64,000 bases of DNA from Pseudomaricurvus alkylphenolicus (GTDB lineage Bacteria > Pseudomonadota > Gammaproteobacteria > Pseudomonadales > Cellvibrionaceae): positions 31,193-95,192 of the forward strand of contig NZ_JAAQPI010000021.1 of the NCBI RefSeq assembly GCF_011683955.1, in the 5' to 3' direction. Position 1 is the first letter of the stretch. Each line of letters opens with the position of its first letter. The notes under the pieces were generated by a model. The model was given only the letters and a program-made list of their open reading frames with translations. It did no database searches and was not told the origin of the DNA. Of this stretch, positions 15,916 to 25,480 are shown one piece after another. The translations under genes and the position numbers were made by a program.

Positions 15916-17544
15916 ATGAATCCTATATCTGAAGACGTCACTGTATTGGACGCTATGGTCATCGGTGCAGGGGTTGCCGGTTTATACCAATTACATCGGT
16001 TGCGGGAGATGGGCCTGAATGTCCGCGCCTACGAAACGGCTACCGGTGTTGGGGGTACCTGGTATTGGAATCGGTACCCGGGTGCACGATTCGATTCTCA
16101 GGTAGAAATTTATCAATACTGGTTTTCTGAAGAGCTGTATTGTTCCTGGAAACCCAGCGAACGTTTCCCGGCGCAGCCTGAAACCGAAGAATGGTTGAAT
16201 TTTGTGGCCGATCACCTGGATCTCAGGAAAGATATTCAATTCAGCACTCGCATTGCGTCCGCTCACTACGACGAAGACAGCGGTCGCTGGAACGTCACGA
16301 CGGATGCGGGTGAAAAGATCAATACGCAATATCTGGTGGCTTGTTGCGGTATGTTGTCCGCGCCGCTGGAAAACCGCTTTCCGGGACAGAAAACTTTCAA
16401 GGGTGAGATACACCATACCGGTCTGTGGCCAAAAGAAGATGTTGATCTGAAGGGCAAGAAAGTGGCTGTTATCGGTACCGGCGCCACCGGCATTCAGGTG
16501 ATTCAAACCATTGCCCCTGAAGTGGGCTCCATGAAAGTGTTTGTTCGCACACCTCAGTACATCATCCCAATGCGTAACCCGAAATACAGTGAGCAGGACT
16601 GGGCCGGTTGGTGTAACCGTTTCAATGAACTGAAAGCCAAGGTGAAGCAAACCTTTGCTGGTTTTGATTATGATTTCCATGAAAAAGCCTGGTCGGATTG
16701 TTCTGATGCAGAGCGACTGGAATTGTTGGAGAGACGCTGGGACGATGGCTCTCTGTCTCTGTGGCTAGGGTCCTTCCCGGAGATCTTTTTCGACGAAGAG
16801 ATCAGTGAAGAGGTTTCAGAATTTATTCGCGGCAAGATGCGCAGTCGACTGGGTAATGATGCGCACCTTTGCAACCTGTTGATTCCAAGCCAGGATGATT
16901 ACGGTTTTGGTACTCACCGTGTCCCGCTGGAAAACAAGTATCTGGAAGTGTATCTGCAGGATAATGTTGAGGCGGTTGACTGTAAATCGGCACCCATAGA
17001 AGAGATCGTTGCCGAAGGGATTAAGACAGCGGACGGCAAAGTCCATGAGGTGGACGTGATTATCTTGGCCGTGGGTTTTGATGCCGGGTCGGGCGCCTTG
17101 AGCCGAATTGACTTCCGTGGTCGTGACAACCGTTCACTCAAGCAACAATGGCAGCAGGAAATTACCACCGCCATGGGTATGCAGATTCACGGTTATCCCA
17201 ATCTGTTTGCCACCGGCGCGCCACTGGCGCCTTCCGCTGCACTGTGCAACATGACCACCTGCTTGCAGTACCAGGTAGACTGGATTACCAATTGCATTGC
17301 ATACGCCAATCAACAGGGCAAAAAAGTGGTCGAGGTGTCGAAGGAAACCGAAACCCAATGGGTAGAGCATCACGACGAAGTTGCCTCCAAAACCCTGGTG
17401 GTGAAAACCGACTCCTGGTATATGGGCTCGAATGTAGAGGGTAAACCCCGTCGCTTGATCTCGTATATTGGTGGAGTGGGGAATTACCACAAACAGTGTG
17501 ACGATGTGGCGGCAAAAGGGTATCCCGGCTTCGAGATGACATGA
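15916..17544 (+). CDS. Baeyer-Villiger flavin monooxygenase
   Basis: A 542-aa FAD- and NADPH-dependent enzyme that should insert oxygen next to a ketone to give an ester or lactone. The FAD Rossmann motif GAGVAGLYQLHRL (about 18-30) is followed by GVGGTWYWNRYPGARFD, and the Baeyer-Villiger signature FKGEIHHTGLWP sits at about 160-171, just before the NADPH Rossmann motif GTGATGIQVIQ (about 195). A conserved GFDAGSGAL stretch occurs near 390. Length and motifs match cyclohexanone monooxygenase-type enzymes; the substrate cannot be read from sequence. The ATG has a GGAGAAG ribosome-binding site. The hydrolase gene starts 10 bp after its stop, so both are co-transcribed and likely act in sequence. 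Confidence 0.93.
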   Translation: MNPISEDVTVLDAMVIGAGVAGLYQLHRLREMGLNVRAYETATGVGGTWYWNRYPGARFDSQVEIYQYWFSEELYCSWKPSERFPAQPETEEWLNFVADHLDLRKDIQFSTRIASAHYDEDSGRWNVTTDAGEKINTQYLVACCGMLSAPLENRFPGQKTFKGEIHHTGLWPKEDVDLKGKKVAVIGTGATGIQVIQTIAPEVGSMKVFVRTPQYIIPMRNPKYSEQDWAGWCNRFNELKAKVKQTFAGFDYDFHEKAWSDCSDAERLELLERRWDDGSLSLWLGSFPEIFFDEEISEEVSEFIRGKMRSRLGNDAHLCNLLIPSQDDYGFGTHRVPLENKYLEVYLQDNVEAVDCKSAPIEEIVAEGIKTADGKVHEVDVIILAVGFDAGSGALSRIDFRGRDNRSLKQQWQQEITTAMGMQIHGYPNLFATGAPLAPSAALCNMTTCLQYQVDWITNCIAYANQQGKKVVEVSKETETQWVEHHDEVASKTLVVKTDSWYMGSNVEGKPRRLISYIGGVGNYHKQCDDVAAKGYPGFEMT

Positions 17545-17554
17545 GGTGATTGTG

Positions 17555-18595
17555 ATGAGTCACTATTACTCCCAGGAACATCACGGCCCGTATGAATTGA
17601 TCGATGTTGGCGATCTGGAGCTGGAAGAGGGTGGCAGAATCCCCAACTGCAAACTGGCCGTCTCCCTGTTTGGAACACTGAATGATGCGAAGGATAATGC
17701 CATCCTGATCCCAACCTGGTACTCCGGCACCAGCAAGGTCATGGAGGAGGTTTATATCGGCGCAGGCCGTGCACTGGATCCGGAGAAGTACTTCATCATT
17801 ATTGTTAACCAGATCGGCAACGGGTTATCCACCTCCCCCAGCAACGCGGGGGAGGGATTGCAAGGACCGAACTTTCCGCTGGTGCGTATCAGTGATGATG
17901 TCCGGGCTCAGCACCGTCTACTGACCGAGCACTTCGGCATTGACAGCCTGGCACTGGTGGTCGGCGGTTCCATGGGCGCTCAACAAACTTACGAGTGGGC
18001 GGTTCGGTATCCGAGCTTTGTTAAACGTGTTGCACCCATCGCAGGCACGGCGAAAAACACTGAGCATGATTTTATCTTCGCGGAAACCCTGGCTGAAGCG
18101 ATTCTCACGGACCCCAATTTCAATCACGGGCGCTATGCCTCGTCGGATCTTGTAGCCGATGGATTGAAACGCCATGCAAAGCTCTGGACGGTGATGGGGT
18201 GGAGTACGGAGTTCTTTGCGGCCAACCGACACCATGCACTGGGTTTCGACTCCATGCGTACGTTTGTCGACGAGTTTATGACGGGGTATTTCGCTCCGAT
18301 GGACCCGAACAATTTGCTGCGCATGATGTGGAAATGGCAGAGGGCGGACGTCAGTCGCCATACTGGCGGTGACCTGGCAGCGGCATTGGGTCGAATCAAA
18401 GCCAAAGTGTGTGTTATGCCAATCAGTCATGACATGTTCTTCCCGCCGACGGATGCGGTGGTCGAGCACAATCTGATTCCCAATAGCGAGTTTTGTCCGC
18501 TGCAGTCCATTGATGGGCATCTGGGGTTGTTTGGTACCGATTCTGTGATGCTGGAGCAGTTGGATCAGTGCCTGTTTGAGTTGTTACAGCACTAG
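17555..18595 (+). CDS. Alpha/beta hydrolase, homoserine acetyltransferase-like
   Basis: A 346-aa alpha/beta-hydrolase of the homoserine O-acetyltransferase-like group. The nucleophile elbow is GGSMGAQQTYEW (about residues 143-154), preceded by NQIGNGLSTSPSNA. A catalytic Asp/His pair is expected in the C-terminal part, where IDGHLGLFG supplies a plausible His. Several relatives act as esterases rather than acetyltransferases. Being 10 bp behind the monooxygenase gene, it most likely hydrolyses the ester or lactone that enzyme makes. ATG at 17555 has an AGGTGATTG ribosome-binding site; an ATG three codons upstream is weaker. A GC-rich terminator follows. Confidence 0.85.
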   Translation: MSHYYSQEHHGPYELIDVGDLELEEGGRIPNCKLAVSLFGTLNDAKDNAILIPTWYSGTSKVMEEVYIGAGRALDPEKYFIIIVNQIGNGLSTSPSNAGEGLQGPNFPLVRISDDVRAQHRLLTEHFGIDSLALVVGGSMGAQQTYEWAVRYPSFVKRVAPIAGTAKNTEHDFIFAETLAEAILTDPNFNHGRYASSDLVADGLKRHAKLWTVMGWSTEFFAANRHHALGFDSMRTFVDEFMTGYFAPMDPNNLLRMMWKWQRADVSRHTGGDLAAALGRIKAKVCVMPISHDMFFPPTDAVVEHNLIPNSEFCPLQSIDGHLGLFGTDSVMLEQLDQCLFELLQH

Positions 18596-18606
18596 CCAAT
18601 ACTTTC

Positions 18607-18651
18607 GGGGGCAAGGGCGCGACGGCAGGGCGCTGCCCGCCCCCTCTTTTT
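18607..18651 (+). terminator. Terminator after the BVMO-hydrolase operon
   Basis: GGGGGC (18607-18612) pairs with GCCCCC (18639-18644), with further GC pairing inside, followed by TCTTTTT. Confidence 0.75.
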
Positions 18652-18691
18652 GACCTGCCCGTCAAGCGTACGATGTTCAGTCGAATCATTT

Positions 18692-18703
18692 GATTATCGG
18701 ACG
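18692..18703 (+). promoter_or_regulatory. Shared GATTATCGGACG motif, copy 1
   Basis: GATTATCGGACG is identical to 22101-22112 upstream of the DUF1302 operon, and two of the three bases before it also match. Here it lies about 120-130 bp before the AraC gene. It may be a binding site of a regulator common to both transcription units. Confidence 0.5.
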
Positions 18704-18824
18704 CCCGACGATACGGTGCCGTTTCCGCCTTCTACAAAACTTTCCAACAAATCAACCACTTGGAGCTGTTATCCGGTTTGGCATAGGCCTTGCGTTAAGT
18801 CCCGTACCCGATCAACGCGAGTTT

Positions 18825-19736
18825 ATGCACATGGCACACTCAATAAATACACCTGCAAATACGACAATAACACCACAAGAACTCCCACACTGGGTACCCG
18901 GTAAACTGCTCAGTAGCAGTGACTCGCTGGGATGGAAGGGCATTGCTCAGAGGTCTTACCGTTATCAGGGGCAGGACGTGCCGATTCCACCCATCGACCA
19001 CTATATGATTGTGCGCTATCGCAAGGCGCATACCCCCATGCAACGTTGCTTCGACGGCCGATGGAGCAAAAAGGTCTGTTCGTCGGGTGACTTGTCTTTA
19101 CTGACCAGCATGACGGACTCTCACTGGCACTGGACTCAGGAAATCGATGTGGATCATGTGTACCTCTCCAGCGAGCTGATGTCTCGGGTGGCCGGTGACG
19201 CACTGGATCGACCGATCGAGGAGGTCTTGTTGCACGATTTATTGCAAATGCAGGACCCCGTGCTTTCAATGATTGTGGATGCAATCCTCAACGAGGCCAG
19301 AGATGCCGGCCTGGGTGGGGCACTCTATGCTGAATCATTGGGCATGCAGCTCGCGGTCCACCTGCTGAGACACTATGCCAACGTCACCTTCAAGAGGCGT
19401 GAATCGGTGGGAGGGTTTACGCCTGCTCAGAAACGTCGCTTGACCGATTACATTCATTGCCATATTCAGGAGACGATCCGGATAGAAGACCTATCGCGAG
19501 TCGTCGGGTTGGGGGATTGGACGTTTTCCCGAAAGTTCTCCGAGTCTTTCAACTGCTCGCCTCACGCTTATGTAACGTCGCTCAGGGTTGAGAAAGCTCA
19601 AAACATGCTGGTGGAAGGAACACTGGCGATCAAGGAGATCGCCTTCGACTGCGGCTTTTCGGATCAGGCGCATTTGACTCGCGTATTGCGAGCCAAGCTG
19701 GGAGCGACGCCGGGTCAGTTGAGGCGGGCGCGCTGA
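18825..19736 (+). CDS. AraC family transcriptional regulator
   Basis: A 303-aa regulator with an N-terminal cupin-like ligand/dimerisation half (about 1-190; EIDVDHVYLSSELMSRVAGD) and a C-terminal AraC/XylS double helix-turn-helix (about 205-300; IRIEDLSRVVGLGDWTFSRK, then IKEIAFDCGFSDQAHLTRVL and GATPGQLRR). It follows the BVMO-hydrolase operon and is the obvious candidate regulator for it. I chose ATG at 18825 (MHMAHS); the longer open frame upstream overlaps the shared promoter motif and looks non-coding. ATG at 18831 is equally possible. Confidence 0.85.
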   Translation: MHMAHSINTPANTTITPQELPHWVPGKLLSSSDSLGWKGIAQRSYRYQGQDVPIPPIDHYMIVRYRKAHTPMQRCFDGRWSKKVCSSGDLSLLTSMTDSHWHWTQEIDVDHVYLSSELMSRVAGDALDRPIEEVLLHDLLQMQDPVLSMIVDAILNEARDAGLGGALYAESLGMQLAVHLLRHYANVTFKRRESVGGFTPAQKRRLTDYIHCHIQETIRIEDLSRVVGLGDWTFSRKFSESFNCSPHAYVTSLRVEKAQNMLVEGTLAIKEIAFDCGFSDQAHLTRVLRAKLGATPGQLRRAR

Positions 19737-19750
19737 TTTGCGTGCAAGTG

Positions 19751-21793
19751 TTAACGGTGATTTTCCAGCCCGTATTTTTTCATTTTCTGATACAGAGTGC
19801 TCTTGGCGATGCCGAGGGTTTTCGCCGTTTGAGTCATATTTCCACCGCATTGTTGAATCGCGGCTTCAATGGCTTGTTGTTCAGCGGTATCGAGACTGTA
19901 GGGCATGTGTGCGGTATGGTTTGGCTGGCAGTCAGTCGTCAGAATGTCTTCGCCGGGTTGGTAGCCATCGGGCAAATCATCGACGCTAAGGGTTTCGTTT
20001 TGCGACATAAAACACATGCATTCAACAACGTTGACGAGTTCGCGAATATTACCGGGCCACTCCCTGTTTTTGAGAGCCGCTAACAGAGCGGGCGAAAAGG
20101 TTCTTGGGGCGATTGAATTGGAGGCCTGGGTTCTCTCCAGTACCAGCCGGGCGATGCTCTCGATATCCTCTTTACGGCTAGACAACGGATCGAGGCCAAT
20201 GGACACGGTGGATAACCGGAAGAACAAATCTTTGCGGAACCGTCCTTCGGCAACGTCTTTTCTCAAATCGCTGTTGGTCGCCGATATCAGCCGGAACTGG
20301 ACAGGGATGGGCTTAACATCGCCTACGCGGTAAATCTTTCGTTCCTGCAGGACACGCAGGAAAATGGGTTGCAGCTCCAGCGGCATTTCACCGATTTCAT
20401 CGAGAAACAATGTGCCTCCGTTGGCGGCCTCGATTTTTCCCATCATGCCGCCTTTTTTGGCGCCCGTGAAAGCGCCCTCTACATGGCCGAACAATTCGCC
20501 GTTCAAGAGGTCCTTGGTGAAGGCGCCGCAATTGAGGTCAATAAAGGGGCCGTCGGCGTAGTGGCTGGTTTCGTGAATGGCCCGGGCAAACACTTCTTTG
20601 CCGACGCCGGTTTCACCCAGGATCAGAACTGGTAAGGGTGTAACGGCGGCTTTACGGGCTTTGTCAGTGCTGGCTTTGAACGAGGCGCTGGTGCCGCAGA
20701 TTTCCCGGAACGGATCAGCGTTAGGTCGGAGCGTTGAAGGTGTGACTTCAGGTTTTACGGGCGCCTGTCGAGTCCTGCGTTGTTGAGGGGGTACGTGGAT
20801 CTGGAAGCCGATAATCTGGTCTCCGTAGTGAATGGGTTCAACCCAATCGTCCGAGATCCAAAGCCCGTCATCATGAGGATAGGGGATCTGCGCTCCACCA
20901 AATCGCTCCAGGGATAATCGGCTTCGAACCATGGGGTCGTACTCGATGTCGAGCGTGTTAAGCACGGAACTGGCATTTTGAGAACAATCGATCAAGCGGC
21001 CGTGCCGGTCCAACAGAAGATTGCCGGAACTGCGCTTTCGGTTGGGCTGGCGGTTGGGGAGCGCCCCCCAATGTTGCTGTACGATATGTTGCTGCACCAA
21101 ATGCCATTCTTCGCTGGTTTTTTGAGCCAGGCCGGCCTGGATTTCACTGGCCCAGGCAACGATGAGCGGAACATGAAACTTATCAAAAATATTGGACAAG
21201 CCCGAGACATCAATCACGCCGATCATCTGATGGTCATAGGGGTCGGAGATAATACCAGCGGTACAGGTCCAAGGTTTAAAACCCTGGCAGTAGTGCTCTT
21301 CGCCGTGCACCTGTGTGGGTCTTCGAGTGGCCATTGCCGTGCCTACCGCGTTGGATCCGGACACGGTTTCCTTCCAGCCGCCACCCGGTACCAGGCCAAT
21401 CCCCCGCGCATCTTCAATGGTTCTTGGGTCCCCAACCACCTCCAGGTTGACGCCTTGGTAATCGGTTACAAACAGAATGGTTTCCAAGTCCCGCAAAAAC
21501 ATTTTTGCCTGTTGAAGCACGGGGCGAGCACATTCCATCAAAACATTATTTCTTTGGCGTAAGGTGTAGAGGGCGCCCTCCGCCGCTAACAGGGGAGCGG
21601 ATTTCTGTTCCGGATTGACGCCTTGGGTCAGGCAACGCTCCCAGGAATTCACAATAAGATCGCGTACTGGAAGGTCATGAGCATCACCGCCGGAGCAAAG
21701 AAACTTATCCCATGCGTGATCAATGTCTTTCTGTTTATAGAAAGTGGGGTCTTGATTTGATGGTCGGGGTCGGTGGGTTTTCAATGTGGTCAC
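19751..21793 (-). CDS. Sigma-54-dependent activator, AcoR-like
   Basis: A 680-aa enhancer-binding protein that drives open-complex formation by RNA polymerase-sigma-54. The N-terminal sensory half (about 70-330) has a GAF-type domain (FVTDYQGVNLEVVGD, GSNAVGTAMATR) as in acetoin regulator AcoR. The central AAA+ domain (about 360-600) has Walker A GETGVGKEVFARA, the sigma-54 contact loop GAFTGAKKGG and Walker B GGTLFLDEIGEMP. The C-terminal Fis-type helix-turn-helix (QTAKTLGIAKSTLYQKMKK) ends at residue 677. Translation begins at GTG with AAGGAGAGG directly before it. It diverges from the DUF1302 operon, which has a consensus -24/-12 promoter and repeated GTTCGAT sites, so that operon is its probable target. 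Confidence 0.92.
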   Translation of the reverse strand: MTTLKTHRPRPSNQDPTFYKQKDIDHAWDKFLCSGGDAHDLPVRDLIVNSWERCLTQGVNPEQKSAPLLAAEGALYTLRQRNNVLMECARPVLQQAKMFLRDLETILFVTDYQGVNLEVVGDPRTIEDARGIGLVPGGGWKETVSGSNAVGTAMATRRPTQVHGEEHYCQGFKPWTCTAGIISDPYDHQMIGVIDVSGLSNIFDKFHVPLIVAWASEIQAGLAQKTSEEWHLVQQHIVQQHWGALPNRQPNRKRSSGNLLLDRHGRLIDCSQNASSVLNTLDIEYDPMVRSRLSLERFGGAQIPYPHDDGLWISDDWVEPIHYGDQIIGFQIHVPPQQRRTRQAPVKPEVTPSTLRPNADPFREICGTSASFKASTDKARKAAVTPLPVLILGETGVGKEVFARAIHETSHYADGPFIDLNCGAFTKDLLNGELFGHVEGAFTGAKKGGMMGKIEAANGGTLFLDEIGEMPLELQPIFLRVLQERKIYRVGDVKPIPVQFRLISATNSDLRKDVAEGRFRKDLFFRLSTVSIGLDPLSSRKEDIESIARLVLERTQASNSIAPRTFSPALLAALKNREWPGNIRELVNVVECMCFMSQNETLSVDDLPDGYQPGEDILTTDCQPNHTAHMPYSLDTAEQQAIEAAIQQCGGNMTQTAKTLGIAKSTLYQKMKKYGLENHR

Positions 21794-22060
21794 CCTCTCC
21801 TTGCCTGTATTCCCAATACCCGTTTTTACGATATCAACTGAACACAGTATCCATCGGGCATAATTTTGTTTAGTTATACAAGTTCACAATTTTTATGAGT
21901 ATTTTATATAGTTATTTTGACTCTCTCTTATTTCATCGATCTACCAACACGCGTTCATAAGCCGCTGTCGATAAACAAAAATCATGTTAGCAGGTGCCAT
22001 CTTTGTTCACAACAGACGTGGTTTCCCATCTACTTTTCGCTAACTCCCGCTTTTACCTGG

Positions 22061-22112
22061 GTTCGATTCAGGGTCGTTCGATCCTGAGGCCAAAGCGTTC
22101 GATTATCGGACG
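22061..22112 (+). promoter_or_regulatory. Upstream activator sites (GTTCGAT x3)
   Basis: GTTCGAT occurs at 22061, 22076 and 22097, about 95-135 bp before the -24/-12 promoter, where enhancer sites of sigma-54 activators lie. The third copy runs into GATTATCGGACG (22101-22112), shared with 18692-18703. The rest of the 468-bp intergenic region (21794-22261) is AT-rich with no gene seen. Confidence 0.6.
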
Positions 22113-22197
22113 GTTCTGATCACTCCGCTTTTTCTCTACTTTTTTAAATCCATTAAAAATCAGCCAGTTATAGGTTCCATGAGAAGGTTTCCCTGTC

Positions 22198-22212
22198 TGG
22201 CACAGTTGTTGC
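22198..22212 (+). promoter_or_regulatory. Sigma-54 (-24/-12) promoter
   Basis: TGGCACAGTTGTTGC matches the sigma-54 consensus TGGCAC-N5-TTGC at every defined position. The GG at 22199-22200 and GC at 22211-22212 have the required spacing. It lies 50 bp before the DUF1302 start and diverges from an AcoR-like activator gene. Confidence 0.92.
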
Positions 22213-22261
22213 GAAACTCTGAGAGCACAGGTTTACCGATAACAAAAGAGAGAGTGTAAAG

Positions 22262-23902
22262 ATGAAAAATTATTGTAGCCAATGGATACGAAGGACAGGC
22301 TTCTGGATATGCCTGGGCGGTACGGCGTTTGCTGAATCGGTCTCGGCCAGCCCCGGAGACTATGGCATCGAGATTGACGAGATCAGTAATTTCAGCATGA
22401 ACCTGAGTGGCTATCTCCGAACCACTGTGGGTGTCAGCCTTGAGGATCACGACGAAACACGATCCGATGACAAGGGCGAGATATCCATGGCCAGGGGGTC
22501 GCTGTATCTGGATCTCGATGTCTATACCGGTCCCTTGGTCTGGAAGGCCGTCGGTCGTCTGGATAAGGAGATGCAGACGGATTACCTGGACGATCTCGAA
22601 GCCTTAACCCGGCTTCAATCGCCGGGAGGCAATACCAGCACCCAAGACTACATGGACCAATACGACACCGACGACCTTGAGGATTTCCTGCGTGAATTCT
22701 ATGTGGATTTTACGCTGTTTGATCGCTTGGACGTGCGGCTGGGTAAACAGCAGTTGGTGTGGGGCGAGAGTGATTTCTTCCAGGCGTTGGATCTGGTTCA
22801 CGGGTTTGATTATCGCTGGCGGCTGTTTTTCGAAAACAACGAGGAGTGGCGCAAGCCGCTCATTCTCGCCAATTTTAATTTAGACGTACCGGCATTGAAC
22901 GGTAACCTCAATTTTTATGTGCGCCCAGGTTGGGATCGCGATGAGGATATGGGCAGCAACTACAACATTGAAGGCGGTCGCTGGATTCCGCATCCCTATC
23001 GCGGTGTGGACTTTACCGCATTTACCAACGCCTACCAGACCGGCCACAAGAGTGGTGATTGGGATGATGAAACCTATGGTATCCGCTGGAACGGTATCGC
23101 CGGATCTATCGGCTATTCACTGGCGTATCTCAAAACCTTTAATCCGCAACCGATGATGAATCCCACCTCCAGCACGGCCATATCCGGTCTGTTTGGTGTT
23201 ACCGCGTCGGCACCCTGGGGTGAAGAGCCGGACAATCAGGTGTTGGGCGACTGGATCTACCCGGAAATTGATGTCTTTGGATTCACCATCAATGGTTACT
23301 CCGCATCCATGGATTCAACCTTGAGTGCTGAGATCGCCTATATCCCCAACAAACCCTTTAATTATGGTCAGCTACAGTCGTCACTGCCCGGGTGGGGCGG
23401 TATCAAGGAGAAAGATACGGTGGTGACCATGTTGCGTCTCGACAAGGAATTGAAGTTGATGAATCTGCTTGGCACCAACCGACCTTCGCTCTCCAGCATT
23501 CAACTGTTTGATACCTGGATTACCGGTTACGACGAGGATGATGAGATTGTGGAGTTCGCCTCCTTCGGCGCCAGGAAGAAGGAACACACCACGTATCTGA
23601 CTCTGTTTACGCTGCTGAACTTTAAGCGCGATACCATCAACCCCTCCTTTGTGGTCGGAGCGGACTTGAGCAACGGTGGTGGTTTTGCTATCCCGGCAGT
23701 TGAGTTTGTGATCGGCGATAAGTGGCGCTTTAAAGTGGAAGCCGATTTGTGGTGGAACGATGGTGACAAGAAGAAACCCTCGGCCACGGCCGCTAACGGC
23801 GCGCACTTGAACCCGTTAGGCGTTAACGAAAACAGCGCGTCACTGTTTGACTGGTTTGCAGATGATAATCAGTTGGTCTTCAAGCTCACCAGACAATTCT
23901 AA
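22262..23902 (+). CDS. DUF1302 family outer-membrane protein
   Basis: A 546-aa DUF1302 protein with an N-terminal signal peptide (about 1-29, hydrophobic core TGFWICLGGTAFA). The mature part is rich in alternating aromatic beta strands and ends in an outer-membrane-type C-terminus, VFKLTRQF (terminal Phe). It contains the family-typical LRLGKQQLVWGE-like segment (VRLGKQQLVWGESDFFQALD near 158). DUF1302 proteins are predicted beta-barrels nearly always paired with DUF1329, as here, and found with RND transporters in degraders of hydrophobic compounds. It is the first gene behind the sigma-54 promoter and probably forms the outer-membrane channel of the module. Confidence 0.88.
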   Translation: MKNYCSQWIRRTGFWICLGGTAFAESVSASPGDYGIEIDEISNFSMNLSGYLRTTVGVSLEDHDETRSDDKGEISMARGSLYLDLDVYTGPLVWKAVGRLDKEMQTDYLDDLEALTRLQSPGGNTSTQDYMDQYDTDDLEDFLREFYVDFTLFDRLDVRLGKQQLVWGESDFFQALDLVHGFDYRWRLFFENNEEWRKPLILANFNLDVPALNGNLNFYVRPGWDRDEDMGSNYNIEGGRWIPHPYRGVDFTAFTNAYQTGHKSGDWDDETYGIRWNGIAGSIGYSLAYLKTFNPQPMMNPTSSTAISGLFGVTASAPWGEEPDNQVLGDWIYPEIDVFGFTINGYSASMDSTLSAEIAYIPNKPFNYGQLQSSLPGWGGIKEKDTVVTMLRLDKELKLMNLLGTNRPSLSSIQLFDTWITGYDEDDEIVEFASFGARKKEHTTYLTLFTLLNFKRDTINPSFVVGADLSNGGGFAIPAVEFVIGDKWRFKVEADLWWNDGDKKKPSATAANGAHLNPLGVNENSASLFDWFADDNQLVFKLTRQF

Positions 23903-23919
23903 TTTGCGAGGAACAGAAT

Positions 23920-25200
23920 ATGTATAAGCAATTATTGGTGTCATCCGTAGTTTCCCTGGGGCTGTTCTTAGGCGGTGTCAGCGCTGCACAGTCAGCCGAG
24001 GAGCTGGCCGCCGGCACTGTAATCAGCAAAGCCAACTTCGATGACGTTAAAGACAAGTTGTTCGAAGGCAAGCGTGTCGGCGATATGATTCCGGAGCGTC
24101 TGGAATGGATGATTCGCGAACGCGAACTGACCATGAAGATTCGCCACTCGGAGAAAATCGAGATGGACGAAAAATACATGCAGGCAACCCAGGAGGGTAA
24201 GGGCAAAGTCAAGTTTGATCCCACGACCCGCCAGGTTTCGGGTTGGACCGCCGGCATGTTCTTTGATCCCCAGGACATCGACGTTAACGACCCCCATGCG
24301 GGCGACAAAATCATCTGGAACCTGCGCGGGCCCACCTACGGCGCCACCATGGATTTGCGCAATATTTCTTTTGTGTTTATCGACGGCAACAAAGGCGTCG
24401 AGCGCATTCAGCGTTGGTGGTCTCGGCGCTATTATATGGAAGGTCGCCTGGATGGCGGTCCAGTACAAGAGGGCGATGGCAGCGTCATGCAAAAGACCAT
24501 TCTCGTGGCCACCAGCCCCCAGGACATTAAAGGCCTCGGCACCTATTCGGTTCGCTACAACGACCCCAGTGCCGCCAAGCCGGACGATACCTGGGCGTAT
24601 CTGAAATCCGTGCGTCGCGCACGTCGCCTGACCGGTAGCGCCTGGATGGACCCAATTGGGGGTACGGTACAACTCTACGACGACTGGGACATCTGGGACG
24701 CGGTGCCGACCAAATACAAGTCCACCAAGTTGATTGGCAAGCGCTGGGTATTCGCCATCGCACACAGCCCTGAAGTAAGCGTCGACCTTTCCAAAAAGGG
24801 CACTAAGGAAGAGTTTCCCAGCGTCGGTTTGAGCGAAGCGCCTTATTACTACCCGGCCAAGCATATCGAGTGGGAGCCCCGCGAGGTGTTTGTGGTGGAA
24901 GGCACTCCGCCCGATGGTCATCCGTACAGCAAGAAGATTGTCTATATGGAGAAGGATTGGCCGCGCCCCTACCTGGGAGAAGCCTACGACCGTAACGGCA
25001 AATTCTGGAAGTTCTTTATCTTCCAAAACCGTCCGGATGTTGGTGAGGACGGTTACAAGGCGGTGATGCCGGTAGTGGGTCATGTTATTGACTACAAGGC
25101 TAACTTCTCGACCACTTGGTCTTCAAACATGAAGTCGAATCCAAAAGGGGTTGAAGCTGACGATGTCACGCTCAAACAGTTGGTCAAAATTGCCCGCTAA
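23920..25200 (+). CDS. DUF1329 family periplasmic/outer-membrane protein
   Basis: A 426-aa DUF1329 protein with a clear signal peptide (MYKQLLVSSVVSLGLFLGGV, cleavage near SAAQSA). The mature protein resembles the LolA/LolB-like lipid-carrier folds attributed to this family: DPTTRQVSGWTAGMFFDPQD near 100, GLGTYSVRYNDPS near 205 and RRARRLTGSAWMDPIGG near 235. It lies 17 bp behind the DUF1302 gene and is followed by a good terminator, so the first two genes may be made in excess over the rest of the operon. Likely role: moving a hydrophobic ligand between the membranes. Confidence 0.88.
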   Translation: MYKQLLVSSVVSLGLFLGGVSAAQSAEELAAGTVISKANFDDVKDKLFEGKRVGDMIPERLEWMIRERELTMKIRHSEKIEMDEKYMQATQEGKGKVKFDPTTRQVSGWTAGMFFDPQDIDVNDPHAGDKIIWNLRGPTYGATMDLRNISFVFIDGNKGVERIQRWWSRRYYMEGRLDGGPVQEGDGSVMQKTILVATSPQDIKGLGTYSVRYNDPSAAKPDDTWAYLKSVRRARRLTGSAWMDPIGGTVQLYDDWDIWDAVPTKYKSTKLIGKRWVFAIAHSPEVSVDLSKKGTKEEFPSVGLSEAPYYYPAKHIEWEPREVFVVEGTPPDGHPYSKKIVYMEKDWPRPYLGEAYDRNGKFWKFFIFQNRPDVGEDGYKAVMPVVGHVIDYKANFSTTWSSNMKSNPKGVEADDVTLKQLVKIAR

Positions 25201-25242
25201 CTGACAACGGTTTTCCATAGGTCCTCTCCTTCTATGGTTCAC

Positions 25243-25284
25243 AGCTGCCAGAAGTCTCTGCACGTTTCTCTGGCAGCTCTTTTT
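25243..25284 (+). terminator. Intra-operon terminator after DUF1329
   Basis: A perfect 10-bp stem AGCTGCCAGA / TCTGGCAGCT with a CTTTTTA tail. It lies between DUF1329 and the YCF48 gene and would reduce read-through to the transporter genes. Confidence 0.88.
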
Positions 25285-25480
25285 AGGGAGAACATTGACT
25301 GAATGAAGCTTCCGAAACCTGTCGCCGCTCAGAGCGGGTTGCTACGCATCGCTCCCCATCCGTAGCAGCGGGCTCAGACCGCGACAAAGATTGGGCTTTG
25401 ACCTAAGTAAAAGCCATTCAACAGAAAATAGTGAACACAAATCAAAAAACGCAGCGAGTAAGAGAGCGTTGGTGGTACAT

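Noticed and set aside
23992..25083. 363-aa open frame opposite the DUF1329 gene
   Set aside because: Antisense shadow of a GC-rich gene, without start signals and with no recognisable domain.
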